64,000 nucleotides of DNA from Saprospiraceae bacterium (GTDB taxonomy: Bacteria > Bacteroidota > Bacteroidia > Chitinophagales > Saprospiraceae): contig JADJPZ010000004.1 in the NCBI GenBank assembly GCA_016713025.1, positions 4,069,001 through 4,133,000 on the forward strand. The letters are read 5' to 3'. The notes under the pieces are model-generated. The model saw nothing but the letters and a program-made list of their open reading frames with translations, made no database searches and was not told the DNA's origin. Position 1 is the stretch's first letter; every line of letters starts with the position of its first letter. A program made the position numbers and the translations under genes. Of this stretch, positions 8,840-18,497 are shown in pieces.

Positions 8840-10297
8840 ATGATCAATTTATTCAAAGTTTTATCTCTGATTATCCTTGTACTGGTATGTTTTTTAGTGA
8901 TTAATACTTTCAAAATCACATCAAAACAACTGGTCGGAATAGAACCCGCACCGCCTGTAGCTATTTCAGATTCAGCAGTAATTCATTTGTCTGAGGCCAT
9001 AAAATTTCGAACAGTATCCTATTCGGATCTTTCTATGATTGACAGTGCCCAGTTTCAAAAGTTTATAGATTATGCTTCACAAACTTATCCTCTCATTCAC
9101 AGCCAACTGAAGCTGGAAAAGGTTAATTCTTATGCGCTGCTCTACGAATGGAAAGGGAAAAATCCGTCATTAAAACCTGTATTGCTGATGGGGCATTATG
9201 ATGTAGTACCCGTCATACAGGGTACGGAAAGACTATGGGAACACTTACCATTTGCAGGAGATATCACGGAGTCACATGTTTATGGCCGGGGATCCCTGGA
9301 TGACAAAACCACCGTTATGGGCGTCTATGAAGCTGTTGAATATTTACTCAAAATTGGATATCAACCGGAAAGAACCTATTATCTTGCTTTCGGACACGAC
9401 GAAGAAGTGTTGGGTAAAAATGGTGCTGAGGAGATTGCATCCATACTCGAACAAAGAAATATTCAGCTGGAATATGTACTGGATGAGGGTGGTATGATCA
9501 AACAGGATGGTATCGAAGGTTTAAAAAAGCCAATCGCTATGATCGGGGTTGCAGAAAAAGGATATGTGACCCTTCAGTTGACTGCGATTGCGGAGGGAGG
9601 TCACTCTTCTATGCCACCGCCTACTACTGCCATAGGTGATCTGGCTCAGGCAATAGATCGGTTACAAAAAAATCCATTTCCGTACCGGCTGGAAGGAGCA
9701 GCAGATTATATGCTTGATTACCTGGGACCTGAGATGCCTTTTATGAACAAAATGGCGATGGCCAACCGATGGCTTATGAAAAGAATAATCATCAATTCGC
9801 TGGCTAAAACCAATTCAGGAAGTGCTATGCTGCATACTACTACGGCCCCGACAATACTTGATGCAGGCCTTAAAGAAAACGTCTTACCCATAGACGCTTC
9901 CGTAAAAATCAATTTCCGCATCCTGCCAGGAGATTCAGTAGCTGGAGTGATCCGGCATGTTAAAAAATCGATTAAAAATGACAGTATTAAAGTGGATATT
10001 GTTGGTGGTGCAGGCACAGAACCATCTTTTGTTTCAGACACTTCTTCATATGGCTTCAGATGGATTCACACGACGGTCAAACGATGTTTTCCGGATGTGT
10101 ATGTTGCCCCATACCTGGTAATAGGAGGAACGGACTCAAGATTTTTCAAAAAACTATCCAATAGCATCTACCGTTTTATGCCGGTAAGATTTACAGATGA
10201 AGACCTTAAAAGATTTCACGGAACAAATGAACGCATCAGCAAGGAAGATTTCAAAAACGTTGTGCGCTTTTATGTGGAACTGATCAGAGGAAGCTGA
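8840..10297 (+). CDS. M20 family metallopeptidase, membrane-anchored (PM20D1/carboxypeptidase S-like)
   Basis: A 485-residue zinc peptidase of the M20 family, in the larger carboxypeptidase S/PM20D1-like branch. An N-terminal hydrophobic segment (about residues 5-25) anchors or exports it. Zinc and catalytic motifs in order are LLMGHYDVVP, YGRGSLDDKTTVMG (bridging Asp), FGHDEEVLG (catalytic Glu pair) and LDEGG. The lid domain has GGHSSMPPP, and the C-terminal His lies in KRFHGTNERI after GGTDSRFFKKL. It likely hydrolyses peptides or N-acyl amino acids outside the cytoplasm. No frameshift is evident and the length is normal for this branch. Confidence 0.88.
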   Translation: MINLFKVLSLIILVLVCFLVINTFKITSKQLVGIEPAPPVAISDSAVIHLSEAIKFRTVSYSDLSMIDSAQFQKFIDYASQTYPLIHSQLKLEKVNSYALLYEWKGKNPSLKPVLLMGHYDVVPVIQGTERLWEHLPFAGDITESHVYGRGSLDDKTTVMGVYEAVEYLLKIGYQPERTYYLAFGHDEEVLGKNGAEEIASILEQRNIQLEYVLDEGGMIKQDGIEGLKKPIAMIGVAEKGYVTLQLTAIAEGGHSSMPPPTTAIGDLAQAIDRLQKNPFPYRLEGAADYMLDYLGPEMPFMNKMAMANRWLMKRIIINSLAKTNSGSAMLHTTTAPTILDAGLKENVLPIDASVKINFRILPGDSVAGVIRHVKKSIKNDSIKVDIVGGAGTEPSFVSDTSSYGFRWIHTTVKRCFPDVYVAPYLVIGGTDSRFFKKLSNSIYRFMPVRFTDEDLKRFHGTNERISKEDFKNVVRFYVELIRGS

Positions 10298-10342
10298 ATG
10301 TAAATAGGGAGTTTTTAAATAATAATCAATTATTAAATTAGC

Positions 10343-12163
10343 ATGAACACAATGAAGCTTGCTATATGCCTAAGTTTGACATTTATGTTGGATTGCCTTT
10401 CTGCTCAATGGACACCTGCAGGTGAAATGATTAAAACCAAATGGGCAGATAAAATAGATATCCAAAAAGTGTTGCCCGAATATCCCCGGCCCATCATGGA
10501 ACGAAAAGAATGGCAGAATTTAAATGGGCTTTGGCAATATAGTATTAATTCAGCCAATAGCCCAAAACCACGGAAATTTGACGGTAATATCCTTGTCCCG
10601 TTTCCTGTGGAATCAAGCTTATCAGGAGTCATGAAATCAGTAGGTAAAGATAAAGCCCTTTGGTACAACAAAACATTTAACATTCCATCAGGCTGGAAAG
10701 GGAAAAAGGTTATTTTACATTTTGGAGGAGTAGACTGGAAAACTGACGTCTGGATCAATGACATAAAAATAGGATCTCACACGGGAGGATATAGTCCTTT
10801 TTCTTTCGAAATTTCTCCGTACCTTCATACAAAAGATCAGGTCATCACTGTAAAAGTATGGGACCCAACCAGTGATGGTGCACAACCAAGAGGAAAACAA
10901 GTCAATCATCCTAATGGAATATGGTATACTCCGGTGACAGGTATCTGGCAGACTGTTTGGTTAGAGCCTGTAGATCATACGAGTATCGCCCAACTTAAGA
11001 TCACACCTGACATAGATAAAAATAGTGTTAGTATCCAAACTTTTGCTGAAAACTATAAGACAGGAGATATTATTCAGATTAAAGTCTTTGATGGAATCCA
11101 GGAAGTTGCATCTGAGAAATCAACCTTTAATATACCAGCAGATGTCTTTATTGATAAACCCAAATTGTGGTCTCCTGAGTCACCTTTTTTGTATAACATG
11201 ACGATCCAGATACGTCGGGGCGATTTGGTGGTTGACGAAGTGAAGAGTTATTTTGCCATGCGCAAGATATCAATAAATCGGGATGCAAGCGGAATCGTGC
11301 GAATGCAGTTGAACAATAAGGATTATTTTCAATACGGGACATTGGATCAGGGATGGTGGCCGGATGGACTTTATACGGCACCTACTGACGAAGCACTGAT
11401 GTATGACATTCAAAAGACCAAAGATCATGGGTATAATATGATCCGAAAACACGTTAAAGTTGAGCCTCAACGCTGGTATATGCATTGCGACCGCTTGGGT
11501 ATGCTGGTGTGGCAGGACATGCCGAGTGGTGATGGAGGCAATGGTTGGGATATGAAAAATATGTTTTCCGGCAATGAATTTCAGCGAAGTCCTGAATCAG
11601 AGAAAATATTCAGAAAAGAGTGGAAAGAGATTATTGACTTTTTATATTCTTACCCAAGTATAGTGATGTGGGTGCCATTTAATGAGGCATGGGGACAGTT
11701 TAAAACCAGAGAAATTACAGAATGGACACAAATGTATGACCCTTCTAGGCTTGTCAATGCTGCAAGCGGAGGCAATCATATCAAGACAGGTCATGTTTTG
11801 GATATCCATCATTATCCTCAACCGGAAATGTATTTGTATGATGCAGACCGTGTAAATGTTTTGGGTGAATATGGGGGTATTGGCTTACCTTTGGAAGGTC
11901 ATTTGTGGCAAAAAGACAAAAACTGGGGATATGTCAAGTTTAAAAACTCCAATGAAGTCACAGACGAATACGTCAAATATGCCGAAAAGTTGAAGGGCAT
12001 GGTACTTTCAGGGTTTTCGGCTGCAATTTACACTCAGACCACTGATGTGGAAGGCGAAGTAAACGGACTTATGACATACGACAGAAAAGTCGATAAACTC
12101 GACATAGAGCGGGTAAAAAAGGCAAATCAGGAAGTGATTCAAATACTTCAAAACAGAAGATAA
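10343..12163 (+). CDS. Glycoside hydrolase family 2 protein (beta-galactosidase/glucuronidase-like), secreted
   Basis: A 606-residue GH2 enzyme. The signal peptide is LAICLSLTFMLDCLSAQ. The jelly-roll sugar-binding domain covers about residues 45-210 (ALWYNKTF, LHFGGVDWKTDVWIND). The Ig-like sandwich covers about 210-320. The TIM barrel follows with NMIRKHVKVEPQRWY, VMWVPFNEAWGQF (acid/base Glu in NEAW, about residue 447) and VLGEYGGIG (nucleophile Glu in GEYGG, about 508). Linkage specificity cannot be called. The start ATG lies 45 bases after the M20 stop. The stop is followed within 12 bases by a MITE-like element, so its terminator region may have been altered. Confidence 0.88.
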   Translation: MNTMKLAICLSLTFMLDCLSAQWTPAGEMIKTKWADKIDIQKVLPEYPRPIMERKEWQNLNGLWQYSINSANSPKPRKFDGNILVPFPVESSLSGVMKSVGKDKALWYNKTFNIPSGWKGKKVILHFGGVDWKTDVWINDIKIGSHTGGYSPFSFEISPYLHTKDQVITVKVWDPTSDGAQPRGKQVNHPNGIWYTPVTGIWQTVWLEPVDHTSIAQLKITPDIDKNSVSIQTFAENYKTGDIIQIKVFDGIQEVASEKSTFNIPADVFIDKPKLWSPESPFLYNMTIQIRRGDLVVDEVKSYFAMRKISINRDASGIVRMQLNNKDYFQYGTLDQGWWPDGLYTAPTDEALMYDIQKTKDHGYNMIRKHVKVEPQRWYMHCDRLGMLVWQDMPSGDGGNGWDMKNMFSGNEFQRSPESEKIFRKEWKEIIDFLYSYPSIVMWVPFNEAWGQFKTREITEWTQMYDPSRLVNAASGGNHIKTGHVLDIHHYPQPEMYLYDADRVNVLGEYGGIGLPLEGHLWQKDKNWGYVKFKNSNEVTDEYVKYAEKLKGMVLSGFSAAIYTQTTDVEGEVNGLMTYDRKVDKLDIERVKKANQEVIQILQNRR

Positions 12164-12175
12164 TCCATATTAAAT

Positions 12176-12334
12176 GGGTGCATTTCATTTTTCGCCCTTT
12201 GCTCGATTTCTTATCAAGTTTCGTTTGTTCGTCGTAGCTTCTTGCTACGATGCAGTATAGACAGGCATCTTGCCTGAATCGCTAAATAATAAAATGGTGA
12301 TTTTTAATGTGAAGCGAAAAAATGAAATACACCC
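12176..12334. repeat. MITE-like interspersed element, copy 2 (159 bp) with perfect 8-bp target duplication
   Basis: The left terminal repeat GGGTGCATTTCATTTTTCGC and the right end (reverse complement GGGTGTATTTCATTTTTTCGC, one extra T) form inverted repeats of about 20 bp. Both flanks are TATTAAAT (12168-12175 and 12335-12342), a perfect 8-bp direct repeat. The interior differs from the other copies. It holds small hairpins (CGTAGC...GCTACG near 12232-12249 and AGGCA...TGCCT near 12262-12274) but no gene. It inserted just after the GH2 stop codon. The termini are related to those at 51.3 kb and 58.7 kb. Confidence 0.85.
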
Positions 12335-12419
12335 TATTAAATGATGTAATTTAAAATCAAAAAATAGTACCTTGCAAACGAAATCAATATTTTGAAGTAA
12401 CATATAAATTTTGTTTGCC

Positions 12420-12786
12420 ATGTTCTAAGATCCTGATGCCATCATTGCTGTTTTTTTTTGTAGAAGTGGCGGCATAATGGCTTAGCTATATGGCATATTT
12501 CAGACATTCCGGTACAGGGCCGCTGGTCATCATTTTTGGTGCTGTTTTGTCTAATCTCGGCATTATACCGGCTTCATCACCGGCTACTTCTATCTATGAT
12601 GCCGTGTTTTCCTAAATAGAACCACTCTCTCCAAATTTTTGAAGTAAGGACGATTATGTGATTCTGAAAAAAACTAACTTATATTCTGCAGCTATAGCTG
12701 AACTATTATTTTTTTTTGGCTTTATGTTGATTTGTGGGGCAACCGATTTTACTTTTTCAGGGAGCTTTCTGGCCTTTCTTTTTTAG
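12420..12786 (+). pseudogene. Remnant of a DUF819 (YjcL-like) integral membrane protein
   Basis: No intact frame exists, but translated fragments in order fit the N-terminal half of DUF819 permease-like proteins: DPDAIIAVFF, then (different frame) GPLVIIFGAVLSNLGIIPAS and SIYDAVFS, then after stops IEPLSP and LYSAAIAELLFFFGFMLICGAT. Several stops and at least one frame change interrupt it, and the C-terminal half is missing. The identification rests on my recall of the family pattern, so it is tentative. The remaining non-coding parts around it (12343-12419, 12787-13060) show nothing else I can name. Confidence 0.42.
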
Positions 12787-13060
12787 TCAAAATTCATCAA
12801 AAATGCGTTAAAAGTGGAAAACTGATTGATCCAAAACGTATGTAAAACGCGACAGTAAAATGATTTTAATCTATAGATAGCGCCAGCTTGGTTTAAACTA
12901 AACAATTGGCTATTAATTATATGTATTAGAATTTATTGGTTTCGATGCATGGATTATTACTCATTTTGACTAAAACATTTGCACTTCACTCAGTCTTTTG
13001 CTCTGTGCGGGCGGCAGTTACTTTTTTGCATTGCCGAGTCCACTCTAAAAAGCAATTTGA

Positions 13061-13183
13061 TTATCCCGAAGGGATAAAATTTGAATAACCATCGGTAAAA
13101 CAGGCGAAAAACAATAGTAGAGATTTCTAAACCCTGAAGGGGTTTAATTCTTAAAATGCTAATATTCAACCCTTTCAGGGTTG
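13061..13183. repeat. Cluster of three REP-like palindromes
   Basis: Three short perfect stem-loops: TTATCCC-GAA-GGGATAA (13061-13077), TAAACCC-TGAAG-GGGTTTA (13128-13146) and CAACCC-TTTCA-GGGTTG (13167-13183). The second and third are close to reverse complements of each other, giving a paired BIME-like arrangement 20 bases apart. Such CCCTnnAGGG palindromes resemble dispersed intergenic repeats. They lie downstream of the DoxX-like gene (minus strand) and could also act as RNA 3'-end structures. Confidence 0.6.
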
Positions 13184-13275
13184 AGCATTGTAATTGACAC
13201 AATATCGGTTCATGCTCATTTCATGTTGATTTAGTATTAGATTTAATTTTAGCAATTATAAACATTCATTAACCA

Positions 13276-14547
13276 TCATCTGTTGGCTTCAGAAATCCAA
13301 TGGAACTGTCTTTCTGATAGTTGAAAATGTCTCTTATTTTTGTTTAGTTTAAAATACAATGAATCTGATTTCAATTTCCCCCAAAGTGTTAAGGTGCTAT
13401 CATCGGTAATTTTATAATTTAAGACAAAAAGATTAGTCGTGTCGGAAATTTGTTTTTTAAATTTAATGGTTTGAGAGATGGTATCAGGTTCGTAAACAAA
13501 ATAACCTCTGTTATATCGTTGTCTGAATAAAGTATCCGATGTATTTATACTTCCAGTTCCCCCTTTATCAAAAATAAAATCTTTCCACATCATTTTGTCA
13601 TCAGATATAGTAATAGTATCTTGATTTTTTACAAAGGTGTCGATATTGTACACTCCTGCTTTTATTGGTTTCAATTCACCTTTAAGGTTTTCTTCCTTAA
13701 ACATTTTCCATGATTGAACCAATGGCATCAATACAAAAAGTAAAACAAATATTACTTTCAAAACAATTCTTGAAATCTTTTGCCATCTCTTTTCCAAAAC
13801 AATTTCATATAAGGCAGAAGGTTGAACATTTTGGTTAAGACAAAAGAAATTAAGTAGTCGTTTCCCGTCGTAAAAGGCAAGAAACAAGCAGCAGATCAAC
13901 AGTAACATTGAGTATTGTTTTACCGGAATATCGTAACAAAGATTTAGCATAAATACATTTGCAAAAACTCCAATACCTAGCAAGGCTCCGGTTGTGACAG
14001 TTTTACGGTTGAGAAGCAACAGACCGACAATAGTTTCCATCACTCCTGAAAATATCTGATAAGGTGTAGAATAACCTAAAAACATCCAGGAAAGCCGCAT
14101 CGGTAAAAAATCTCCTAAAGGTGTGGCCAATTGGCTAAGATTGGGAAATGGCATTTGTAACGCAAAGAGTTTATGAATACCATAACTTAGTGAAACGATG
14201 GCAAGATGGTACCGAATGATATTTCGTAGCCAGAAGTTCAGTGAATTATAGTTTTTTTCTCTTTTTCTGTCCACCAATGTCCATATGATACTGCCAATTA
14301 TAGATAAAAGGATAATGGTATAAAATTGAGCCCAGGCAAAAGAAGTATCACCACTTCCACCACCATTTTGGTTTAAAGTATCCTTGATATGGAAAAAGTA
14401 TTTATTAAAAAATTCAACAATCCAAACTTCACCAAGATGAAAAAAGTCAAGAAGATAGGTAGCACCTGGAATATCGTATAAATACCACCACGGACTAATT
14501 ATCAGTATAAAAAACAAAAAGAAAAATCTAGAAAGGAATTTTGTCAT
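13276..14547 (-). CDS. DoxX-like multi-pass membrane protein
   Basis: A 423-residue protein with a signal-anchor and about six further hydrophobic segments in the first 280 residues. Examples are FLFFILIISPWWYLY, FYTIILLSIIGSIIWTL, TTGALLGIGVFANVFMLNL and VIFVLLFVLMPLVQSW. The stretch IIRYHLAIVSLSYGIHKLF followed by GVMETIVGLLLL is typical of DoxX/DoxD-related proteins of Bacteroidota. The C-terminal about 140 residues form a soluble beta-rich domain ending LSERQFHWISEANR. No enzymatic motif is visible and the function is unknown. The gene stands alone, with 67 bases to the next small ORF upstream. Confidence 0.65.
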   Translation of the reverse strand: MTKFLSRFFFLFFILIISPWWYLYDIPGATYLLDFFHLGEVWIVEFFNKYFFHIKDTLNQNGGGSGDTSFAWAQFYTIILLSIIGSIIWTLVDRKREKNYNSLNFWLRNIIRYHLAIVSLSYGIHKLFALQMPFPNLSQLATPLGDFLPMRLSWMFLGYSTPYQIFSGVMETIVGLLLLNRKTVTTGALLGIGVFANVFMLNLCYDIPVKQYSMLLLICCLFLAFYDGKRLLNFFCLNQNVQPSALYEIVLEKRWQKISRIVLKVIFVLLFVLMPLVQSWKMFKEENLKGELKPIKAGVYNIDTFVKNQDTITISDDKMMWKDFIFDKGGTGSINTSDTLFRQRYNRGYFVYEPDTISQTIKFKKQISDTTNLFVLNYKITDDSTLTLWGKLKSDSLYFKLNKNKRHFQLSERQFHWISEANR

Positions 14548-14614
14548 CTTTTAGGAAATTTTAAGGGGTGAAACTAAAATTTTAAATACACAATTTAAAA
14601 AGTATTGAAAAGCT

Positions 14615-14866
14615 TCAATCTCTATTTAATTCAATAGATGTAATGGTGTTTAATGTTCTCTCATCATAAAATCCTGTGACTTTTTTCTCATTTACAGCCA
14701 CCAGTTCCGGAGTCACAAAATATTTAAAATACAAATTTTCTCCATAAGCAGCCATAATGCTGGTCTCTCCGGGAAGGTCACCTGCAGTCACTTCTTCAGC
14801 ACCACACAAAACACCTTCAATAGAAAAAATCAATAAAATAGTAATGGATAAAAATCGTGAATACAT
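14615..14866 (-). CDS. Small hypothetical exported protein
   Basis: An 83-residue frame starting with a plausible signal peptide (FLSITILLIFSIEGVLCGAEE, possibly lipoprotein-like around the Cys) followed by about 60 polar residues. I do not recognise it. It may be a genuine small secreted protein or a decayed remnant. Its neighbours (a DoxX-like gene and a broken BNR gene) do not help. The A-rich sequence upstream is compatible with translation in this phylum. Confidence 0.4.
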   Translation of the reverse strand: MYSRFLSITILLIFSIEGVLCGAEEVTAGDLPGETSIMAAYGENLYFKYFVTPELVAVNEKKVTGFYDERTLNTITSIELNRD

Positions 14867-14978
14867 ACGAGACGGATTTTTTTATTATGTTAAACAAAAA
14901 AAATATTTCTGAGATAAAGGTATAAACTTTGGCACATTTTATTACAATATTTATCAGCTTTCTTCTAATTATTCCAAA

Positions 14979-17580
14979 TTATTTAATTTGGGGAGCTCCT
15001 TCCTTTACAACAAAAACATTCTCCAGGTTTTCTGTTCCATCAGATAAAACCAACATATAATTACTTATTTCCAAATATTGTTGATAATGCACAAAATATG
15101 GTTGATTGCTTTCTTCTTTTTTTATGATCATATCCCAACGGTATTCATTAAATCCTTTTTGACCCTGTAGCGTTGTAGTCCAGACGACTTTATTGTCTTT
15201 ATCTTTAAGCGACAAAGTGATGGATTTGTCTGCACTTAACCAAAATGATATACTTGTTTTTTCAACAGTTTGTGGTAAAACTTCTCCGCTGTGTGAACTA
15301 AATGCTGGTCGCTTGATTTCTGCAATGTCAAATAAATGGTCCTTGTCCTGCGGGTAATTTTGGAGATCATAGCATGAATTGGGCGCAGGTTGATTTTATA
15401 AATACCTCTGCCATGCGTAGCAACAACCAGATCCATTTTGCCTTCATGGATTTCGAGATCGGCCACAGCAGCTGCGGGCAAATTATTACCCAAATATGCC
15501 CATGTTTTTCCTCGATCTGCTGAGACAAACACACCTCGTAATCCTCCGGCGTATAAGATATTTTCATCGGTTGGGTCTTCCAAAATAACATTGACCGGTT
15601 CATCAGGCAACCCTTTGGCAATGTTCGCCCAGCTTTTGCCATAATCTTCTGAGACATAAAGATAACTCTGAAGTCATCGTAATTGATACCTGTCATAGCA
15701 TATACCCTTCCTTTTGCAAAGCGGGATGGGCAGATACTTCGAATATAATTATTGGCAAGTCCTGTACTGTGTTCTTCCCATCTGGCCCCATCGTTTTTTG
15801 TTAACCAAAATGCGCCTCTGTCTGTACCCGCATAGAGCAATCCTTTTTCAATAGCAGATTCTACCAGTGCGCCTGTCGAGAAGGATTTTTTTTCTTTGAT
15901 GCCTGATATGGCCAAATTTGGGCTTATGGTTTGCCAGTTATCACCTCTATCGGTGCTTTTAAATATAAAATTACCACCGTGATACAGCGTTTTACTTTGA
16001 TGCGGTGATATAAAATAAGGGGTGATATAATTGAAAACCAGCGTATCTGTACTATTTTTTGGAAGCTGCGGCATTATCGAAAATGTAGTGTCCATTTTTT
16101 GATCATAACGTATGGCATAGCCATGCTGCGCACTGTAGTAAACAGTGTTTTCATCTTCAGGGTCCACTTGCGAAACACAACCATCTCCACCATCCCATGG
16201 GTCAATCCAGAGGTATTTCCAGGTGTCTGGGAAATGGGGTTTAATTTCTTTGGGCTGTCCGTATACGGTGGCATTGTCCTGTGTACCACCATAAATGACG
16301 TAATTCTTTTGATCAATCGTAATATCGTAAAATTCACCAACGGGTATATTGTTGTAATGAAACCACGACAAACCTTTATCATAACTCACATAAAAACCGC
16401 CATCATTGCCGGCTGCAAGGTGCCGTGGATTATTGGGATTTATCCATAATTCGCATTGGTCTAAGTGAAAACCTTTTGCCAAACTTGGGGTAGATCTGGT
16501 CACATTGCCGCCGATAAATGAAAATGTTTTGCCGCCATCCACACTATGCGCCAACCGCACGCCCAAACAATAGACTTCATCATCGTCCTGGGGATTGATA
16601 TACACATCTGTGAAATACCAACCAATAACGGAAAAATTGTAAACGGGCGCACTATGGGTTTTAGCCCACGTCAATCCGCCATCTGTTGTTTTGTACAATT
16701 CTGCCGATTCGCCTTTTGGATTATGAAGGTTGTCTACCAAAGCATACGCTTTTAAGGGATTTGTATAGGACACTGCCAGCCCAGTGCGTCCTACTAAGGC
16801 TCCGGAAGGTAAACCATTGGTACAAGCTGTCCACGTTTTACCACCATTATTGCTCCTGTAAACCCCAGAGTTTTTGCCTGTTATACCCGGATAAACTTCC
16901 CACATAGAAGCATACATTATTTTAGGATTGGAAGGTGCTATCACCACATCGGTGGCGCCTGTTGCATCGTCTTTGTACAAAACTTGTTGCCAGGTTTTGC
17001 CCCCATTTTTGCTTTGGTATAGGCCTCGGTTTTTATTTTTTGACCATAAATGTCCCAGCACCGCCACCAGAACAATATCAGGATTTTTAGGATGAATGGC
17101 AATTTCAGCGATGGACCAAGAATCTTCCAATCCGATATGCTGCCAGGTTTTTCCTGCATCATTTGAACGATACATGCCTGTGCCCTGCAAGGTGAAATTG
17201 CGTGGTTTTTTCAGGTTTTCGCCCGTCCCGAGGTAGATGATATTAGGATTTGATGGCGCTAATTCCATATCACCAATACCCAAAGATGCCTGATCTTCAA
17301 AAATGCAATGCCAATTGATGCCATGGTTTACTGTCTTCCACAAGCCTCCGGAACCAAAGCCCACGTACATGGTACCAGGGTTTGTGGCATCTACCTGTAC
17401 AACATCGGCACGGGCAGAATTGACCATCGGACCCAATGGTACCCATTCGAGTTTGTATGTGGTCTCTTTTTTCATCTTTTGATAGGTGGAAAATGAAGCT
17501 ACCAAAGGAGAACTGGGCTGTTGAGCAAAAGCAATATTAACAAAAATGCTCATTGCAGATAAGAGCAATACTTTATTCAT
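14979..17580 (-). pseudogene. Secreted Asp-box (BNR/sortilin-like) repeat protein, broken by two single-base frameshifts
   Basis: A signal peptide (LLLSAMSIFVNIAFAQQ) leads a beta-propeller protein with many Asp-box repeats: SNDAGKTW, SKNGGKTW, SNNGGKTW, TTDGGLTW, SVDGGKTF, STDRGDNW, SADRGKTW. Members are annotated as VPS10/sortilin-like or glycosyl-hydrolase-type BNR proteins of about 900-1,000 residues. The reading frame breaks at about 15663-15665 (after INYDDFR; continues as YLYVSEDYGKSW) and again at about 15358-15361 (after HAMIS; continues as YPQDKDHLFDIAE, then the C-terminal SLKDKDNKVVW piece). Each break is repaired by adding one base to a short homopolymer, so this may be sequencing error rather than true loss. 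It is preceded by an A-rich leader with a TCAAAAAAATCAA-like element. Confidence 0.8.
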
Positions 17581-17642
17581 TTTTTAAAAGTTGATTTTTT
17601 TGATAAATATTTCTGGCGGGTTACGGGAATAAAAAAATGACT

Positions 17643-18497
17643 TTACTCTAAAAATCCAGCATAATTTTCACTATCTATATACGACGATGAAGCAACAGTA
17701 TAATTTGCCAGTAATGATGCAGGTACTTTTAGTCGGTTGGTTTTCCATTTAAACTCGTACGTGTGTAAAGCTCCATCGTATTCTTCTATATAGTCCACTT
17801 CGGCCTGGTCAAACGTTCGCCAAAAATAGCTATTGCAATAATGGTTGTTATAACTATTTCGTTTTATTCTTTCGGCTATTAAATAATTTTCCCACAAGGC
17901 CCCTTTATCGTTTCTTAATGCCAATGGATTAAAATTATTTATTATACTGTTTCTTACTCCTATGTCGTAAAAATAAATTTTCTTTCCCTTTTTTATTTCA
18001 TTGCGCACATTGCGGCTGAGTGCATTTAGTTTAAATACAATAAATGCTTTTTCCAATATATCAATATATTTTTCAACAGTGGCAACATTAATATTGCCAA
18101 CTGATTTAGCGAGCTCATTGTAGCTTACTTCACTACCTACCTGCAATGCTAATGCCAGCACCAATTTTTGTATGATGGATGATTTTTTGATGCCTTCATA
18201 CAGTAGTACATCCTTATACAAATAACTATTGATGATCTTTTAATACTTGCTTTTCATTTCCCGGATTAATGATAACTTCCGGGTAGCTTCCATAGATGAG
18301 TCGGGTTTCCAGTAATCATTTTTCTTCTATCAGAGAAGTATGATTTACCATTTCTCCAAAACTTATTGGATATAAGAAAAATTCTTTTTTACGCCCTGTC
18401 AGTGGTTCGTTACTTTTTTGTAATAATTCAAATGCAGATGAACCCGTGGCAACTACTTGTAGCTCTGGATAAGTATCAATTACTAGTTTTAATTTAA
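17643..18497 (-). pseudogene. AAA ATPase/DUF4143 protein, C-terminal part, separated from its N-terminus by an IS
   Basis: The C-terminal two thirds of an ATP-binding protein of the AAA_14/DUF4143 family, often orphan or toxin-antitoxin-like ATPases. The piece starts KLVIDTYPELQVVATGSSAFEL (sensor region) and continues through GRKKEFFLYPISFGEMV. An in-frame TGA follows after SLIEEK (18316-18318), then LLETRLIYGSYPEVI. A frame change near the T4 run at 18238-18241 leads to LYKDVLLYEGIKKS. The DUF4143 domain follows, with FYDIGVRNSIINNF, WENYLIAE and the C-terminal nuclease-like region QAEVDYIEEYDGALHTYEFKW. One nonsense codon, one frameshift and the IS insertion together make this a true pseudogene. 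Confidence 0.85.

Noticed and set aside
12990..13202. 70-codon minus-strand frame across the REP-like palindromes
   Set aside because: Its translation follows the palindromes (LKGLN...PLQGL) and has no family or leader features; it is a by-product of the repeats.
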